From NCBI GenBank assembly GCA_024515975.1, contig JAMSKV010000004.1:186001-250000 (forward strand): DNA of 64,000 nucleotides, in the 5' to 3' direction. How positions within the stretch are numbered: the stretch's first letter is position 1; each line of letters starts with the position of its first letter. The stretch is from Endosaccharibacter trunci. GTDB lineage: Bacteria > Pseudomonadota > Alphaproteobacteria > Acetobacterales > Acetobacteraceae. Position numbers and translations under genes: made by a program. Positions 1 to 9,035 of the stretch are shown piece by piece. The notes below the pieces were generated by a model. The model had not been told where the DNA came from. It made no database searches and saw only the letters and a list, made by a program, of their open reading frames with translations.

Positions 1-584
1 CGCACAGGCGCCGGCCCGGCCGCATCGTCCTCGTCATTGGCGGCGGGGAGGCCCGCCACCACACGGGTTTCGGCAGCGTGCTGGGCGGCGGATTGGGCCA
101 GTTCGATCATCGCCTGGCGCTGCGAGCGCGCTTCCTGGAGATCGATCTCCAGATGGGCGACGCGCGTGCGCAAGGTTTCGAACGCCTTGGTCTTCTCGGC
201 CAGCGCGGCTTCCGCGGCCTGACGGGCCTGTCGTTCGCGCTCCAGCTCCCGCTCCAGGAAACCTGTGCGGTCCTCGGCCGGTTCGGCCATCTCGACGCGT
301 CCCGCATCGAGGCGCAGCGGCTCGTGACCGCGCGCGGTCCGATCGCGCGACACGTATTCCACCGGCACGTGCTCGTTCTGGCTGAAGCGGCGACGGCGCG
401 CATCGGGCGAGACGGCCTGTCCGGTCTCGGCCCCGCGACGGTTCCCGCCGGACTGGTATCCGTGCGGACGGTCATGCGCGCGCTCGGTCTGGCGCTCCGG
501 CATCATTGTCGTCGCACTGACGCCGCGCGGCCGGCCGGAGCCCATGCGCAGCAAGGCCTGACGCACCGCATCGTCGGACGGCAT
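1..584 (-). CDS. Coiled-coil hypothetical protein, cut by the left edge
   Basis: An open frame on the minus strand runs off the left end with no stop in view, leaving about 195 residues. After a short N-terminal part (MPSDDAVRQALL) the sequence is polar and arginine-rich. It then becomes a heptad-like Glu/Arg/Ala helix, roughly residues 105-175, with LERELERERQARQAAEAA and a Gln/Ala-rich continuation, so a coiled coil is likely. No signal peptide or membrane segment is seen. An alternative TTG start lies at 638 with AGGA six bases upstream and adds 18 residues; the ATG at 584 was preferred. It is divergent from the MYG1-like gene. I do not recognise a family and assign no function. Confidence 0.6.
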   Translation of the reverse strand, partial: MPSDDAVRQALLRMGSGRPRGVSATTMMPERQTERAHDRPHGYQSGGNRRGAETGQAVSPDARRRRFSQNEHVPVEYVSRDRTARGHEPLRLDAGRVEMAEPAEDRTGFLERELERERQARQAAEAALAEKTKAFETLRTRVAHLEIDLQEARSQRQAMIELAQSAAQHAAETRVVAGLPAANDEDDAAGPAPV

Positions 585-902
585 GGAAACATCGTCCTGC
601 GAATCCACGATCGGATTCAAGGTAAGCTTTTGGTTCAAAACACATCCTGTCGCAGGGGCGCGGCTGGCCTCGGGCCGGCGGCGCCGAGAAACCGGAGCCG
701 CGCAAACGGTCTGCATGGAATGCCGTTGCTTCGCCCGGGCAAGATTACGGGAAGAATCACACGGCAGAACGCTTTATTAGCGCGGTTCCGCTTCTTTCGC
801 AAATGAAGCTGTTGCAACAGTCGCAGGACGGTCGCCGGGCAACAGTATCGGCGCTTTGGCATCCATGCTGTATAGCGCGCCGAACCGCCGGAACTTTCGA
901 TC

Positions 903-1850
903 ATGACCGACCAAGCACGCCCCGTTCTCGTCACGCATAGCGGCAAGTTCCATTGCGACGAGGTGTTCGCTTATGCGGTGCTGCGTCTGGCGCTCGGCCT
1001 GCGGGATCCGTCCCGGGACCATACGCTGCTCCGCACCAGGAAGCCGGCCGCGATCGAGGCCGGCGACATCGTGTTCGACGTCGGCGGCGTCCATGACGAG
1101 GCGACCGACCGGTTCGATCACCATCAGCGCGGCGCGCCGCTGCGCCCGGACGGCACGCCGTTCTCCTCTGCCGGGCTGGTATGGCGCCGGTTCGGCGAGC
1201 AGGCGGTCCGCGCCGTCCTGCCGGAAGCGGATGCCGGCAAGGCAGCGGCCATCGCCGCCGATCTGGACGAGAGCATGGTGCGCACCATCGACGAGATCGA
1301 TAACGGCGTCGGCCAGGATGGGCCCCGCCGCCGCGACTCTCTGGGCCTCGCCTCGTTGATCGGCGATTTCAACCCGAGCTGGGACGATCCGGCCGCCACC
1401 GGCGAGACCGCCGGGGATGCCGCGTTCATCGAGGCCTCTGCCCTGGCCGAAGCCGTGCTCCGACGCAAGATCGCGGCGATGCGCGCGCGCCTGGCGGCCG
1501 AGGCCGAGGTACTCGCGGCGCATGCGGCCGGCGACGATCCCCGCCTGCTGGTGCTGGAACGCGGCATGCCCTGGAAGAACGTCGTGCTGGCGCACGACCT
1601 GCCCGTGCTTCTGGCCGTTTCTCCGGCCTCCAATGGCAACTGGATGCTCGACACGGTGCCGCCGGAGCCCGGCTCGTTCGCCCAGAAGCTGCCATTGCCG
1701 GCGGAATGGGGCGGACTGCCGGAAGGCGAGCTGCGCGCGCTCACCGGCGTTCCGGATGCCGTGTTCGCCCATCTGCGCCGGTTCGTCGCCGCCGCGCGTA
1801 CCCGCCAGGGGGCGATTGCCATGGCGCGGCTGGCGCTGCGGAACGCCTGA
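903..1850 (+). CDS. MYG1 (UPF0160) family protein, DHH-like metal-dependent hydrolase
   Basis: The 315-residue product matches the MYG1 family over its full length. The N-terminus carries THSGKFHCDE (His12 to Glu20) and RFDHHQRG follows near residue 75, which are the metal-binding signatures of this DHH-related fold. A later RTIDEIDNG segment is also typical. Eukaryotic MYG1 has been described as a 3'-5' RNA exonuclease; the role of bacterial members is not settled, so nuclease activity here is inference. The protein has no signal peptide and should be cytoplasmic. It stands alone: its upstream neighbour is divergent and the downstream protease gene is convergent, 26 bases away. Confidence 0.88.
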   Translation: MTDQARPVLVTHSGKFHCDEVFAYAVLRLALGLRDPSRDHTLLRTRKPAAIEAGDIVFDVGGVHDEATDRFDHHQRGAPLRPDGTPFSSAGLVWRRFGEQAVRAVLPEADAGKAAAIAADLDESMVRTIDEIDNGVGQDGPRRRDSLGLASLIGDFNPSWDDPAATGETAGDAAFIEASALAEAVLRRKIAAMRARLAAEAEVLAAHAAGDDPRLLVLERGMPWKNVVLAHDLPVLLAVSPASNGNWMLDTVPPEPGSFAQKLPLPAEWGGLPEGELRALTGVPDAVFAHLRRFVAAARTRQGAIAMARLALRNA

Positions 1851-1876
1851 GGTTTCATCCCGCGCAACGGGACGCG

Positions 1877-2818
1877 CTAGGGAGAGAAACCGACCCTGCC
1901 GTTGCGGGCATCGAACGCCACCGCCTCGCTGCGGAACAGCAAGGCGCCGCTATTGGAGCGCGGGGTCGCTTTCGGTTTGATGAACATGCTGCGGTCGGTG
2001 CGGACGGCGAAGGCGAGCGCACCCGGGATCGTCAGCGTGAACGTCTGGCCGGGCAGGAGAAACCCGTGCGGTCCGAGCTGCATCGAACGGATCGGGCCCG
2101 GGTCGAACACGGTGTCGAATTCGCCCGTATCCAGGATCACCGGCTGCGCCGCGCTCTGCTGGCCGTCGACGCCATAAATGCCCATCGCCGAGCCGGCATC
2201 CCAGGACGGCAATCCGATCGTGCTGGGACGTCCCGGTTTCAGGGATGCGAAATGGAAGTCGCGCAGGACGCGCGGCGAAAGCCCGACCACGATTCGCGGC
2301 GCCACGTCCCGCCGCAGATCGACCACGAACCCGTCCGCGCCCGGCCCGTCGATCTGCGCCAGCGGGCTGGCCAGACGGCCGCCCGTATCCAAGCCGAGCC
2401 CCATGACCCCAGGCTTCCGGTCGCTGCCCGGGCAATCCGGATGCGATTCGGAGCAGAAAACCTCCGTGATCACGCCGATCTTCATCGGCCTGGTTTCCAC
2501 GCGGCCGCCGGCCTCGGTGAACACCACGCGCGCCGTGCCGATCACGCCGCGGAAATTCGTGCCGTCCACATAGCTCTGATGGATCGGCACGTCGCTCAAC
2601 GCGATGTCCGGCCCAACCTCCCGTTTGAAGACGTAGAGGCCGGTGGAGCCGGTATCGATACTGACCGGGCTGGGCGGACCGCCGCCGATCGACACCGAGA
2701 CATAGATCGGCTGGCCACCGGCATGGGAAGGCAGCACGGGAATGGACCCGACACCTGTCTGCGCCGAGGCAGACGCAGCCGCAATCAGTCCCAGCAGCAG
2801 AATGACCGAACGCAGCAT
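1877..2818 (-). CDS. Secreted pepsin-like aspartic protease
   Basis: This 313-residue protein begins with a clear signal peptide (MLRSVILLLGLIAAASASA, cleavage after Ala19 or so), so export to the periplasm or outside is expected. It contains SIDTGSTGLYV near residue 53, the classic DTGS catalytic motif of family A1 aspartic proteases. A second motif, ILDTGEFDTVF, lies near residue 228, where the C-terminal lobe of pepsins supplies its aspartate. Two Asp-Thr-Gly motifs in one chain fit a pepsin-type monomer rather than a retropepsin dimer. The second motif has Glu where Ser or Thr is usual, so activity is plausible but not certain. Bacterial pepsin homologues are known but uncommon. Confidence 0.8.
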   Translation of the reverse strand: MLRSVILLLGLIAAASASAQTGVGSIPVLPSHAGGQPIYVSVSIGGGPPSPVSIDTGSTGLYVFKREVGPDIALSDVPIHQSYVDGTNFRGVIGTARVVFTEAGGRVETRPMKIGVITEVFCSESHPDCPGSDRKPGVMGLGLDTGGRLASPLAQIDGPGADGFVVDLRRDVAPRIVVGLSPRVLRDFHFASLKPGRPSTIGLPSWDAGSAMGIYGVDGQQSAAQPVILDTGEFDTVFDPGPIRSMQLGPHGFLLPGQTFTLTIPGALAFAVRTDRSMFIKPKATPRSNSGALLFRSEAVAFDARNGRVGFSP

Positions 2819-3053
2819 GTCTCGTGCCCTGACCCTTCCCGAACACGAACAGGTTAGCGCCTGGATGCTAATCCAGCCTTAACAGAAGCGGCGCAGATGA
2901 TCGTTTTATCGATCAGGCCAGGGCACGAGAGATCGGTCCGGGCGGACTCAACGGCGAAGAGCGGCTGTCCGGGCCACATCGCCATCGACCTGCCCCTGAA
3001 CCACGGCCCTTACACGCCCGGACAGAGCAGCACCGTCGCCTGGTGACGGCCGA
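2819..3053. other. Intergenic region without a supported gene
   Basis: About 235 bases lie between the protease gene and the small membrane protein gene, both on the minus strand. Short frames here have arginine- and cysteine-rich composition typical of antisense shadows. The part just upstream of the protease start contains an AT-richer patch that could hold its promoter, but I see no convincing -35/-10 pair. Confidence 0.4.
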
Positions 3054-3227
3054 TCAGTGCGGCTGGACGCAACTGGTCTGGCCGGAGGCGATGCAATCCT
3101 GCTGCACCATGTAGCGCTTGAACACAGGGAACAGCGACACGCCGACAAAGATCAGCACCAGGACGGCGGCGATCACGACGAACGGCATCAGGCTGGGCAG
3201 CTTGCTCGGCTGGTTGGGGTCCTGCAT
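3054..3227 (-). CDS. Small single-pass membrane protein, 57 residues
   Basis: A short frame starts with ATG at 3227 behind an AAAGG-type ribosome site and ends at a TGA. The product begins MQDPNQPSKLPSLM and has one hydrophobic helix (about residues 15-34, rich in Val, Ile and Leu). It ends in a short tail with two cysteines, Cys45 and Cys52. The start lies only 21 bases after the thyX stop, so the two are probably cotranscribed. No family is recognised. The regular codon use, ribosome site and clean topology make it more likely a gene than chance. Its function is unknown. Confidence 0.7.
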   Translation of the reverse strand: MQDPNQPSKLPSLMPFVVIAAVLVLIFVGVSLFPVFKRYMVQQDCIASGQTSCVQPH

Positions 3228-3248
3228 CGGGAAACCTTTCCGCGTGGT

Positions 3249-4214
3249 TCAGCCGCCGGAGACAATCCTGTTCCGCAGTTCGGGCACCGTGTCCAGCAAT
3301 TCGCGTAGTTCCCGCCCGGACAGGTTGAACCCGGCCGGATCGATTTTTTCCGCACTGCCCAGGGCGGCGCGCAGCAGAGCCGTCGCCTGGCCGGACAGGG
3401 TGGTGGCATTCTGCACGTAGTCGCCGAAGGCCTCGTAGACCGCAGGCACCCAGGCGCGGACCATCCCGGCGATGGCGTCCGCGAAGGCGCGGATCTCGTA
3501 CTGGGCATGCGGATCGGCGCGAAGGCTCAGGAACCGCAGCAGGTTCCAGAGATTCACCTTCCAGTAGAACTGGGTATAGATGCCCACCGGCAGGTTGATG
3601 CGCGCCAGTTCGCGCGCGACGCCCGGACGCTCCGGATCGACCGGCGCGCCGGTCTCGTCCTCGTTCAGCATCCACAGATAATTGTCGTAGCAGCGCGCCG
3701 CATCGTCGCGCAGCATCGCCACCACACGCGCGGCATCCTCCGGCGCCATCGCCTCGCCACGTCCCTGTCGGTTGGACGCGCTTTGCGCCGCGATCCCGGC
3801 CGGATCGGGCGAATAGAACTCACGCTCCAGCACCGAATAGCGGGCCGAATACTCGTTGATCGATGCGGTGCGGTGCCGGAACCATTGCCGCGTCACGAAG
3901 ATCGGCGCGCGCACATGCAGCTTGATCTCGCACAGCTCGAACGGCGTGGTGTGCCGGTGGCGCATCAGATAGCGGATCAGCCCGCGATCGCTCTGCACCG
4001 CCCGCGTCCCGCGCCCATAGGACACGCGGGCGCCCTGCACCACCGCATTGTCGTCGCCCATATAGTCGACGACGCGGACGAACCCTTTGTCGAGCACCGG
4101 CGACGGCTCGAACAGGATCGCCTCCAGCCCCTCGCTGATCGGGCGGCGGGTGGGGGAGCTCGCCGCGCGGCTCTCGGCGATCTCGCGCATCTGGCTTTCG
4201 GTCAGGTTCTGCAT
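3249..4214 (-). CDS. thyX: FAD-dependent thymidylate synthase ThyX
   Basis: ThyX converts dUMP to dTMP using methylenetetrahydrofolate, with FAD and NADPH as reductants, and replaces the classical ThyA. The 321-residue product contains the family signature RHRTASINEYSAR at residues 113-125, preceded by VTRQWF. The C-terminal helical half is also typical (RINLPVGIYTQFYWKVNLWN). I chose the ATG at 4214 because GGAG sits seven bases upstream; an in-frame ATG at 4265 would add 17 poorly conserved residues. The small membrane protein gene follows closely. The start is divergent from the tmRNA gene, so the two share one promoter region. Confidence 0.95.
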   Translation of the reverse strand: MQNLTESQMREIAESRAASSPTRRPISEGLEAILFEPSPVLDKGFVRVVDYMGDDNAVVQGARVSYGRGTRAVQSDRGLIRYLMRHRHTTPFELCEIKLHVRAPIFVTRQWFRHRTASINEYSARYSVLEREFYSPDPAGIAAQSASNRQGRGEAMAPEDAARVVAMLRDDAARCYDNYLWMLNEDETGAPVDPERPGVARELARINLPVGIYTQFYWKVNLWNLLRFLSLRADPHAQYEIRAFADAIAGMVRAWVPAVYEAFGDYVQNATTLSGQATALLRAALGSAEKIDPAGFNLSGRELRELLDTVPELRNRIVSGG

Positions 4215-4243
4215 GGCGCGACTCCGGAACGACCGACTCGCCC

Positions 4244-4272
4244 TGGACGCGGCCGGATCGGTCACCTATATC
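4244..4272 (+). promoter_or_regulatory. Possible promoter of the tmRNA gene
   Basis: TGGACG at 4244-4249 and TATATC at 4267-4272 are separated by exactly 17 bases, which fits a sigma-70 type promoter. Transcription would begin near 4279, about 40 bases before the likely acceptor piece. The assignment rests only on spacing and partial consensus matches. Confidence 0.35.
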
Positions 4273-4317
4273 TGGCGGTGCAAGAGGGCAACCTCGGCTA
4301 TGGCGATAAACGGTACG

Positions 4318-4600
4318 TGGAATAAACGTTGTGGACCCGGGGGCAGTGCCCGGCGTCTCCACCATCCCGGAAACGGGGCATATGGGGACGAAACAGGCTC
4401 GACACGCGTGGTAAAGACCTACCTTTTGCCCGGCATGATACCGCCGTCATCGGGTCAAATCACAAGTGCCAATGATAACCATGAGGCGCTCGCTGTCGCT
4501 GCATAAGCGATAAGCGCGGTTCGGGGGGGGCACCGGGCAACAGAAGCCCCCCCACTTCACGAAAGCCGGTCCGCGCCTGACTCACCTTGCGGCAGACACC
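4318..4600 (+). ncRNA. ssrA: Permuted two-piece tmRNA (alphaproteobacterial type)
   Basis: tmRNA rescues stalled ribosomes and tags the nascent protein for proteolysis. The gene is circularly permuted, as in alphaproteobacteria. The acceptor piece comes first and ends in GTCTCCACCA, with the terminal ACCA at 4361-4364. A spacer of 19 bases follows. The coding piece then begins with GGGGACGAAACAGGCTCGAC at 4384. GGGGAC pairs with GTCTCC to form the acceptor stem, and CGGG-GGCAGTG-CCCG resembles the T arm. The tag reading frame is 4468-4506 and encodes ANDNHEALAVAA followed by TAA. After it, a run of eight G and a run of seven C, plus GCGCGG and CCGCGC, can form the pseudoknots. The outer ends are estimates. 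Confidence 0.92.
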
Positions 4601-4690
4601 CAATTGTCGCATGGCTGCACCGGAACGACACCGAAAAGCCGCGAAGACGCAGTACCGTCGGGCGGTTCGAGATGGCAGGGGGGCCACATC

Positions 4691-5245
4691 ATGGCCGAGG
4701 ACGATTCGGGCGGCATCGCCGACGAGAATGACGGCGTGATGGCGGACAGCCTGCTGCCGTATGATCGCTGGATCGAGCAGGCCTATCGCCAGGTGATGAT
4801 CCGCGCCCTGAATCATGCCGCCGCCGAGGGCCTGCCGGGCGCGCATCACTTCTATCTCACGTTCCGCACCGACGATCCGCTCACCGTGGTGCCGAAGCGC
4901 ATGCTGGCGCAGTACCCCACCGAGATGACCATCGTCCTGCAGCATCAGTTCTGGGACCTGAAGGTGGATGAGGAGGCGGAACTCCTCACCGTCGGCCTGT
5001 CGTTCGGCTCCGTCCCCACCACGCTCGCAGTGCCGCTGCGCGCCATCACCGGCTTCGCCGATCCGCAGGTGCGTCTGGCGCTGCGTTTCACGCCGGAAAC
5101 GCACGACACGGCCCAGGACACCGCGCCGGCCTCTGCCGACGAGGCCGTCGCCGTGCAGGAGCCCGAGGAGGACGGGGAAAAGCCCGATCCGACCCCGCAG
5201 GTCGTCAGCCTGGACGCGTTCCGCAAGCGGTCCAACCCGAGCTGA
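4691..5245 (+). CDS. sspB: SspB family ClpXP adaptor, alpha type
   Basis: SspB tethers ssrA-tagged proteins to the ClpXP protease. The 184-residue product has the SspB fold region at about residues 18-135, with [24 protein letters not shown] and [15 protein letters not shown] variable acidic linker follows, and the C-terminus is a short basic segment ([10 protein letters not shown]). In known SspB proteins a short C-terminal segment contacts ClpX. I chose the ATG at 4691, behind a G-rich ribosome site, because the 29 residues upstream in frame are unlike the family and overlap the tmRNA 3' flank. The gene begins about 90 bases after the tmRNA whose tag it should recognise. Confidence 0.9.
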   Translation: MAEDDSGGIADENDGVMADSLLPYDRWIEQAYRQVMIRALNHAAAEGLPGAHHFYLTFRTDDPLTVVPKRMLAQYPTEMTIVLQHQFWDLKVDEEAELLTVGLSFGSVPTTLAVPLRAITGFADPQVRLALRFTPETHDTAQDTAPASADEAVAVQEPEEDGEKPDPTPQVVSLDAFRKRSNPS

Positions 5246-5292
5246 ACCGAACGCTCCCGCCCCGTAACGCGACGCACCGACCGGAATTGCCG

Positions 5293-6954
5293 ATGAACGC
5301 CATGCCGCCGCCGTCCCGCCCGCAACCGAAGCCCTTCCAGTACGGGCCGATGTTTCCGCTGGGCGAGGACACGACGCCCTGGCGCAAGCTCGACATCGCC
5401 GGCGTGTCGGTGACGGAGCACAACGGAAAGCGCGTGCTGACCGTGTCGGCGCTGGCTTTGTCCGACCTCGCCGCGACCGCGTTCCACGACGTCTCGCATC
5501 TGCTGCGCCCGGCGCATCTGGCGCAGCTCCGGCGCATCCTGGAAGACCCCGAAAGCTCGGCCAACGATCGGTTCGTGGCGCTGGACCTGCTGAAGAACGC
5601 CTCCATCTCCGCAGGCGGCGTGCTGCCCATGTGCCAGGACACCGGCACGGCGATCGTGTTCGGCAAGAAGGGCCAGCGGGTCTGGATCGACGGCAACGAG
5701 GAGGAGGCGCTCTCGCACGGCGTCCACCGTACCTACACCGAGACAAATCTGCGCTACTCGCAGATGGCGCCGCTGACCATGTTCGAGGAGGTCAATACGG
5801 GCACCAACCTGCCGGTGCAGTTCGACATCGCCGCTGCACCGGGCGACCACCACGCCGACGAATTTCATCTGATGTTCATCGCCAAGGGCGGCGGTTCGGC
5901 CAACAAGACCTTCCTGTTCCAGGAAACACGCGCGCTTCTGTCCTCCCAGGACAAGCTGCTGGAATGGCTCGGCACCAAAATCCGCACGCTCGGCACCTCA
6001 GCCTGCCCGCCCTACCATCTCGCCGTGGTGATCGGCGGCACCTCCGCGGAGCTCACGCTGAAGGCGGTGAAGCTCGCCTCCACCAAATATCTCGACGCCC
6101 TGCCGGCCGAAGGAAACGCGCTCGGCCAGGCCTTCCGCGACGTGGCGCTGGAAGGCGAGGTGCACAAGCTGACCCAGACGCTCGGCATCGGCGCGCAGTT
6201 CGGCGGCAAGTATTTCTGCCACGACGTGCGCGTGGTGCGCCTGCCGCGCCATGGCGCGTCCCTGCCCGTCGGCATCGGCGTGTCCTGTTCCGCCGACCGG
6301 CAGATCAAGGCCAAGATCACGCCCGAGGGCATCTTCCTCGAACAGCTCGAGACCGATCCGGCGCAGTATCTGCCAGAGGCCACCGACGCCATTCTCGGCG
6401 GCGACGTGGTGCCGGTGGACCTGAACCAGCCGATGGACCAGATCCGCGCCCTGCTGTCGCGCTACCCGGTGAAGACGCGCGTGTCGCTCACCGGCACCAT
6501 CGTGGTGGCGCGCGACATCGCCCATGCCAAGTTCAAGGAACGGCTCGATCGCGGCGAGGGCGTGCCGGACTATCTGCGCGACCATCCGGTCTACTACGCA
6601 GGCCCTGCCAAGACGCCGGAAGGCATGCCGACGGGCTCGTTCGGCCCGACCACGGCCGGCCGCATGGACAGCTACGTGGACATGCTCCAGGCCGCCGGCG
6701 GATCGTTCGTGATGCTGGCCAAGGGCAACCGCTCGCGCGCGGTCAAGGACGCGTGCCAGAAATACGGCGGCTTCTATCTGGGCTCGGTCGGCGGTCCGGC
6801 CGCGCGTCTGGCGCAGGATTGCATCCGCAAGGTCGAGACGCTGGAATATCCGGAGCTCGGCATGGAAGCGGTCTGGCGCATCGAGGTCGAGAACTTTCCC
6901 GCCTTCATCGTCATCGACGACAAGGGCAACGATTTCTATGACGGGCTCACCTGA
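5293..6954 (+). CDS. fumA: Fumarate hydratase class I
   Basis: This enzyme interconverts fumarate and malate in the TCA cycle using a 4Fe-4S cluster that is sensitive to oxygen. The 553-residue single chain has the alpha and beta parts fused, as in FumA/FumB. Diagnostic parts are [19 protein letters not shown], the [19 protein letters not shown] segment and the Cys-containing [18 protein letters not shown]. The C-terminal swivel domain has [18 protein letters not shown] two codons earlier (5287) is possible, but the ATG at 5293 is preferred. Its stop overlaps the start of the VOC gene by one base (TGATG), so the two are translationally coupled. Confidence 0.93.
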   Translation: MNAMPPPSRPQPKPFQYGPMFPLGEDTTPWRKLDIAGVSVTEHNGKRVLTVSALALSDLAATAFHDVSHLLRPAHLAQLRRILEDPESSANDRFVALDLLKNASISAGGVLPMCQDTGTAIVFGKKGQRVWIDGNEEEALSHGVHRTYTETNLRYSQMAPLTMFEEVNTGTNLPVQFDIAAAPGDHHADEFHLMFIAKGGGSANKTFLFQETRALLSSQDKLLEWLGTKIRTLGTSACPPYHLAVVIGGTSAELTLKAVKLASTKYLDALPAEGNALGQAFRDVALEGEVHKLTQTLGIGAQFGGKYFCHDVRVVRLPRHGASLPVGIGVSCSADRQIKAKITPEGIFLEQLETDPAQYLPEATDAILGGDVVPVDLNQPMDQIRALLSRYPVKTRVSLTGTIVVARDIAHAKFKERLDRGEGVPDYLRDHPVYYAGPAKTPEGMPTGSFGPTTAGRMDSYVDMLQAAGGSFVMLAKGNRSRAVKDACQKYGGFYLGSVGGPAARLAQDCIRKVETLEYPELGMEAVWRIEVENFPAFIVIDDKGNDFYDGLT

Positions 6955-7346
6955 TGCGCTTCACCGTCGATCGTCTCGACCATCTGGTGATCACCTGCCG
7001 CGACGTGGCCACCTCGTCGAACTGGTATCAGCGCGTGCTCGGCATGGAGCACGAGGAGTACGGTCGCAACCGGCGCTGCGCGCTGCGCTTCGGCGGCCAG
7101 AAGATCAATCTGCGCCCGTCCGGCGCGGATGGCTGGGAGACGGCCGATGATGCGATGCCAGGTTCGCAGGATCTGTGCTTCGTCACCGCCGTGGCGAGCG
7201 AGGACGTGATCGACCATCTGCGCGAGTGCGGCGTGGTGGTGACGGAAGGTCCGGTGCACCGGCTCGGCGCGCTGGGGCCGATCACGTCGGTGTACTGCAA
7301 GGACCCGGACGGGAATCTGGTGGAGATCGCCTCGTATCAGGGGTGA
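6954..7346 (+). CDS. VOC (glyoxalase/bleomycin-resistance fold) family protein
   Basis: The 130-residue product has the paired beta-alpha-beta-beta-beta modules of the vicinal oxygen chelate superfamily. It starts with VDRLDHLVITCRDV and ends with ITSVYCKDPDGNLVEIA, whose Asp-Pro-Asp-Gly-Asn-Leu-x-Glu run is typical of metal-binding members. His10 and the late glutamate are likely ligands. Members include glyoxalases, dioxygenases and resistance proteins, and the substrate here cannot be told. It is coupled to the fumarase gene by overlap and followed three bases later by a lipoprotein gene. Confidence 0.85.
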   Translation: MRFTVDRLDHLVITCRDVATSSNWYQRVLGMEHEEYGRNRRCALRFGGQKINLRPSGADGWETADDAMPGSQDLCFVTAVASEDVIDHLRECGVVVTEGPVHRLGALGPITSVYCKDPDGNLVEIASYQG

Positions 7347-7349
7347 GGC

Positions 7350-7886
7350 GTGGTGACGGTGCGTTTCGGCCTCGTCGCCCTTCTTCTGCTTCTATCCGCC
7401 TGTCGTCACCATGATCGCCAGTCCGCCTTGGCGGGAGAGATCGACCGCACCGCGCCGCTCGTCGTTCATCTCGAGAAACGGATCGCCGCTCCGCCCGCCA
7501 CGGTCTGGCATCTCCTGACCGACATACAAGCCTGGCCGAACTGGCAACCCGACATCCATGCCGTCGAAATCAGGTCCCCGCCCCGTCTCGGCGCGAGATT
7601 CGACTGGACGGTGGACGCTGGCGAGATCCATTCCCGTATCGTCCTTGTCTCACCTGAACAGCGTTTCGCCTGGACCGGTCGGCTGTTCTGGTTCCGCGCC
7701 ATCCATGTCTGGACGCTGCGCCCGACGAGCGACGGCGGCACGCTCGTGAGCTGCGATGAGTCCCTTTCGGGGCTCCTACTCGGTTGGTTCATGAATCGCG
7801 CCGATCTATCGGAAACGGATGCACACTGGCTGGCTGCTCTCGATACGGCAGCGACACGACAAGCGACGGCAGGATCGCACCTGTAA
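7350..7886 (+). CDS. Putative lipoprotein with SRPBCC (START-like) domain
   Basis: The 178-residue product starts at a GTG with AGGGG just upstream. Its first 18 residues form a lipoprotein signal with a lipobox LSAC, so Cys18 should be lipidated. The rest looks like the SRPBCC or polyketide-cyclase fold: VVHLEKRIAAPPATVWHLL, then DIQAWPNWQPDI, a set of beta strands and a C-terminal helix. This fold binds hydrophobic ligands in a cavity. A membrane-anchored version suggests handling of lipids or small hydrophobic compounds, which is inference. It is the last gene of the fumarase cluster and is convergent with the M48 gene. Confidence 0.72.
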   Translation: MVTVRFGLVALLLLLSACRHHDRQSALAGEIDRTAPLVVHLEKRIAAPPATVWHLLTDIQAWPNWQPDIHAVEIRSPPRLGARFDWTVDAGEIHSRIVLVSPEQRFAWTGRLFWFRAIHVWTLRPTSDGGTLVSCDESLSGLLLGWFMNRADLSETDAHWLAALDTAATRQATAGSHL

Positions 7887-8006
7887 AAGTCCTGAAGCAG
7901 GAACAAGTGGTCTTCGTCATCAGGCAGGCGATCGATTGCCCCTTGCCCATCGATTGCGCTTTGTGGTGTCCGCAAACGGATCAAACTGCTGCCTGGAACA
8001 ACCTCA

Positions 8007-9029
8007 TCACTGGTCGCAAATCCGTTTGACCGCCTGCCAATCCGCCTCCCCCATCGCGCTTCGCCCGACCTTGTCTCGCGGCAGAACGGCGATTCGCGCG
8101 GCGTCGCTGGGGTGATCGGAGAGAAAGGCCAGCCGATCATCATCGGAACCGGTCTTCAAGGACACCAGAAACCGCGCCAACCCATCGGCCCGGAGACCGG
8201 CGGCGCGGAGCGTTACGATCGCGCCGCGATCCGCCCGCGCCTCGATCCGCCGACCATAGGACAGCGCCGCCATCTGCCCGCCAACCTGGCCGCCCCAGCC
8301 CAGCGCGCGGGCCAGCATGGATAATTCCATCCGCCGCAGTGCCTCCCGGGTCGGGTCGCGATGACGCGCGTGGCCGAGCTCGTGCGCGATCACGCCGGCG
8401 AGTTCGTCCGGATCAGAGACATGAGCGATCAGACCGCGCAGCAGCAGGATGCGCCCATCCGGGAGCGTGAAGGCGTTCACCTGCTCGTCGTTCAGCACCG
8501 CGATGGAGGGTGTCCGCTCGATCCCGGCGGCAGGCGCGAGAATACCGACCAGCCGGTTCAGCGCTGCCTGCCCGGCCACACCATCGCAGCGCCCTGATCC
8601 CAGCGATACCGTCGTCTCGATCTGCGTGGACCATGTCTGTTCCAGCCAATGCGGTACGAGGCCGGACAAAAGCAGCGGCGCGCGATCCACCAGCAAAGCC
8701 GCCAGGGCGACCGACAGGAGGAGCGCCAGGACGCCGCCCAGCCAGTGCCGCGCCACCCAGGGCGCACGCCGTCGCAGAGACGGGTTCACCGCACGCAGGT
8801 CTTCAAGCAAAGCCGCGTCGGTCACGACGAGACGCGCCGGATGGCCGCGGCGGCGCAGGGTCGTGTCCGGCCCCGGCCCGTCGATGTCCACGAGCCGGAT
8901 TTCGTCGAGCGGCCAGCGCAGCATCGCGCCTGTGATCGGATCGAAGATCGCCAGCGCGCCGCCGTCCAGGCTGAGCAGCACCGGATGGGCTCGCGCCGTC
9001 TCTCCATCGAACAGTCGGCCGGTCGCCAT
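8007..9029 (-). CDS. M48 family zinc metalloprotease, membrane bound
   Basis: The 340-residue product carries the zinc motif HELGHARHRD near residue 216 and a later EARAD that can supply the third zinc ligand, as in M48 peptidases. The first 90 residues form a beta-rich cytoplasmic part with REGION-like strands such as LAIFDPITGAML. A hydrophobic helix follows (about residues 97-125), after which the protease domain lies, probably in the periplasm. M48 proteases act in envelope quality control. It begins six bases after the DUF898 gene stop, so the two membrane proteins are probably made together and may act together. Confidence 0.85.
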   Translation of the reverse strand: MATGRLFDGETARAHPVLLSLDGGALAIFDPITGAMLRWPLDEIRLVDIDGPGPDTTLRRRGHPARLVVTDAALLEDLRAVNPSLRRRAPWVARHWLGGVLALLLSVALAALLVDRAPLLLSGLVPHWLEQTWSTQIETTVSLGSGRCDGVAGQAALNRLVGILAPAAGIERTPSIAVLNDEQVNAFTLPDGRILLLRGLIAHVSDPDELAGVIAHELGHARHRDPTREALRRMELSMLARALGWGGQVGGQMAALSYGRRIEARADRGAIVTLRAAGLRADGLARFLVSLKTGSDDDRLAFLSDHPSDAARIAVLPRDKVGRSAMGEADWQAVKRICDQ

Positions 9030-9035
9030 GACGAT

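Noticed and set aside
7887-8006. Twice-occurring ATCGATTGC between the SRPBCC and M48 genes as a repeat element
   Set aside because: Only nine bases are shared, and the surrounding sequence does not match. No structure supports a function.
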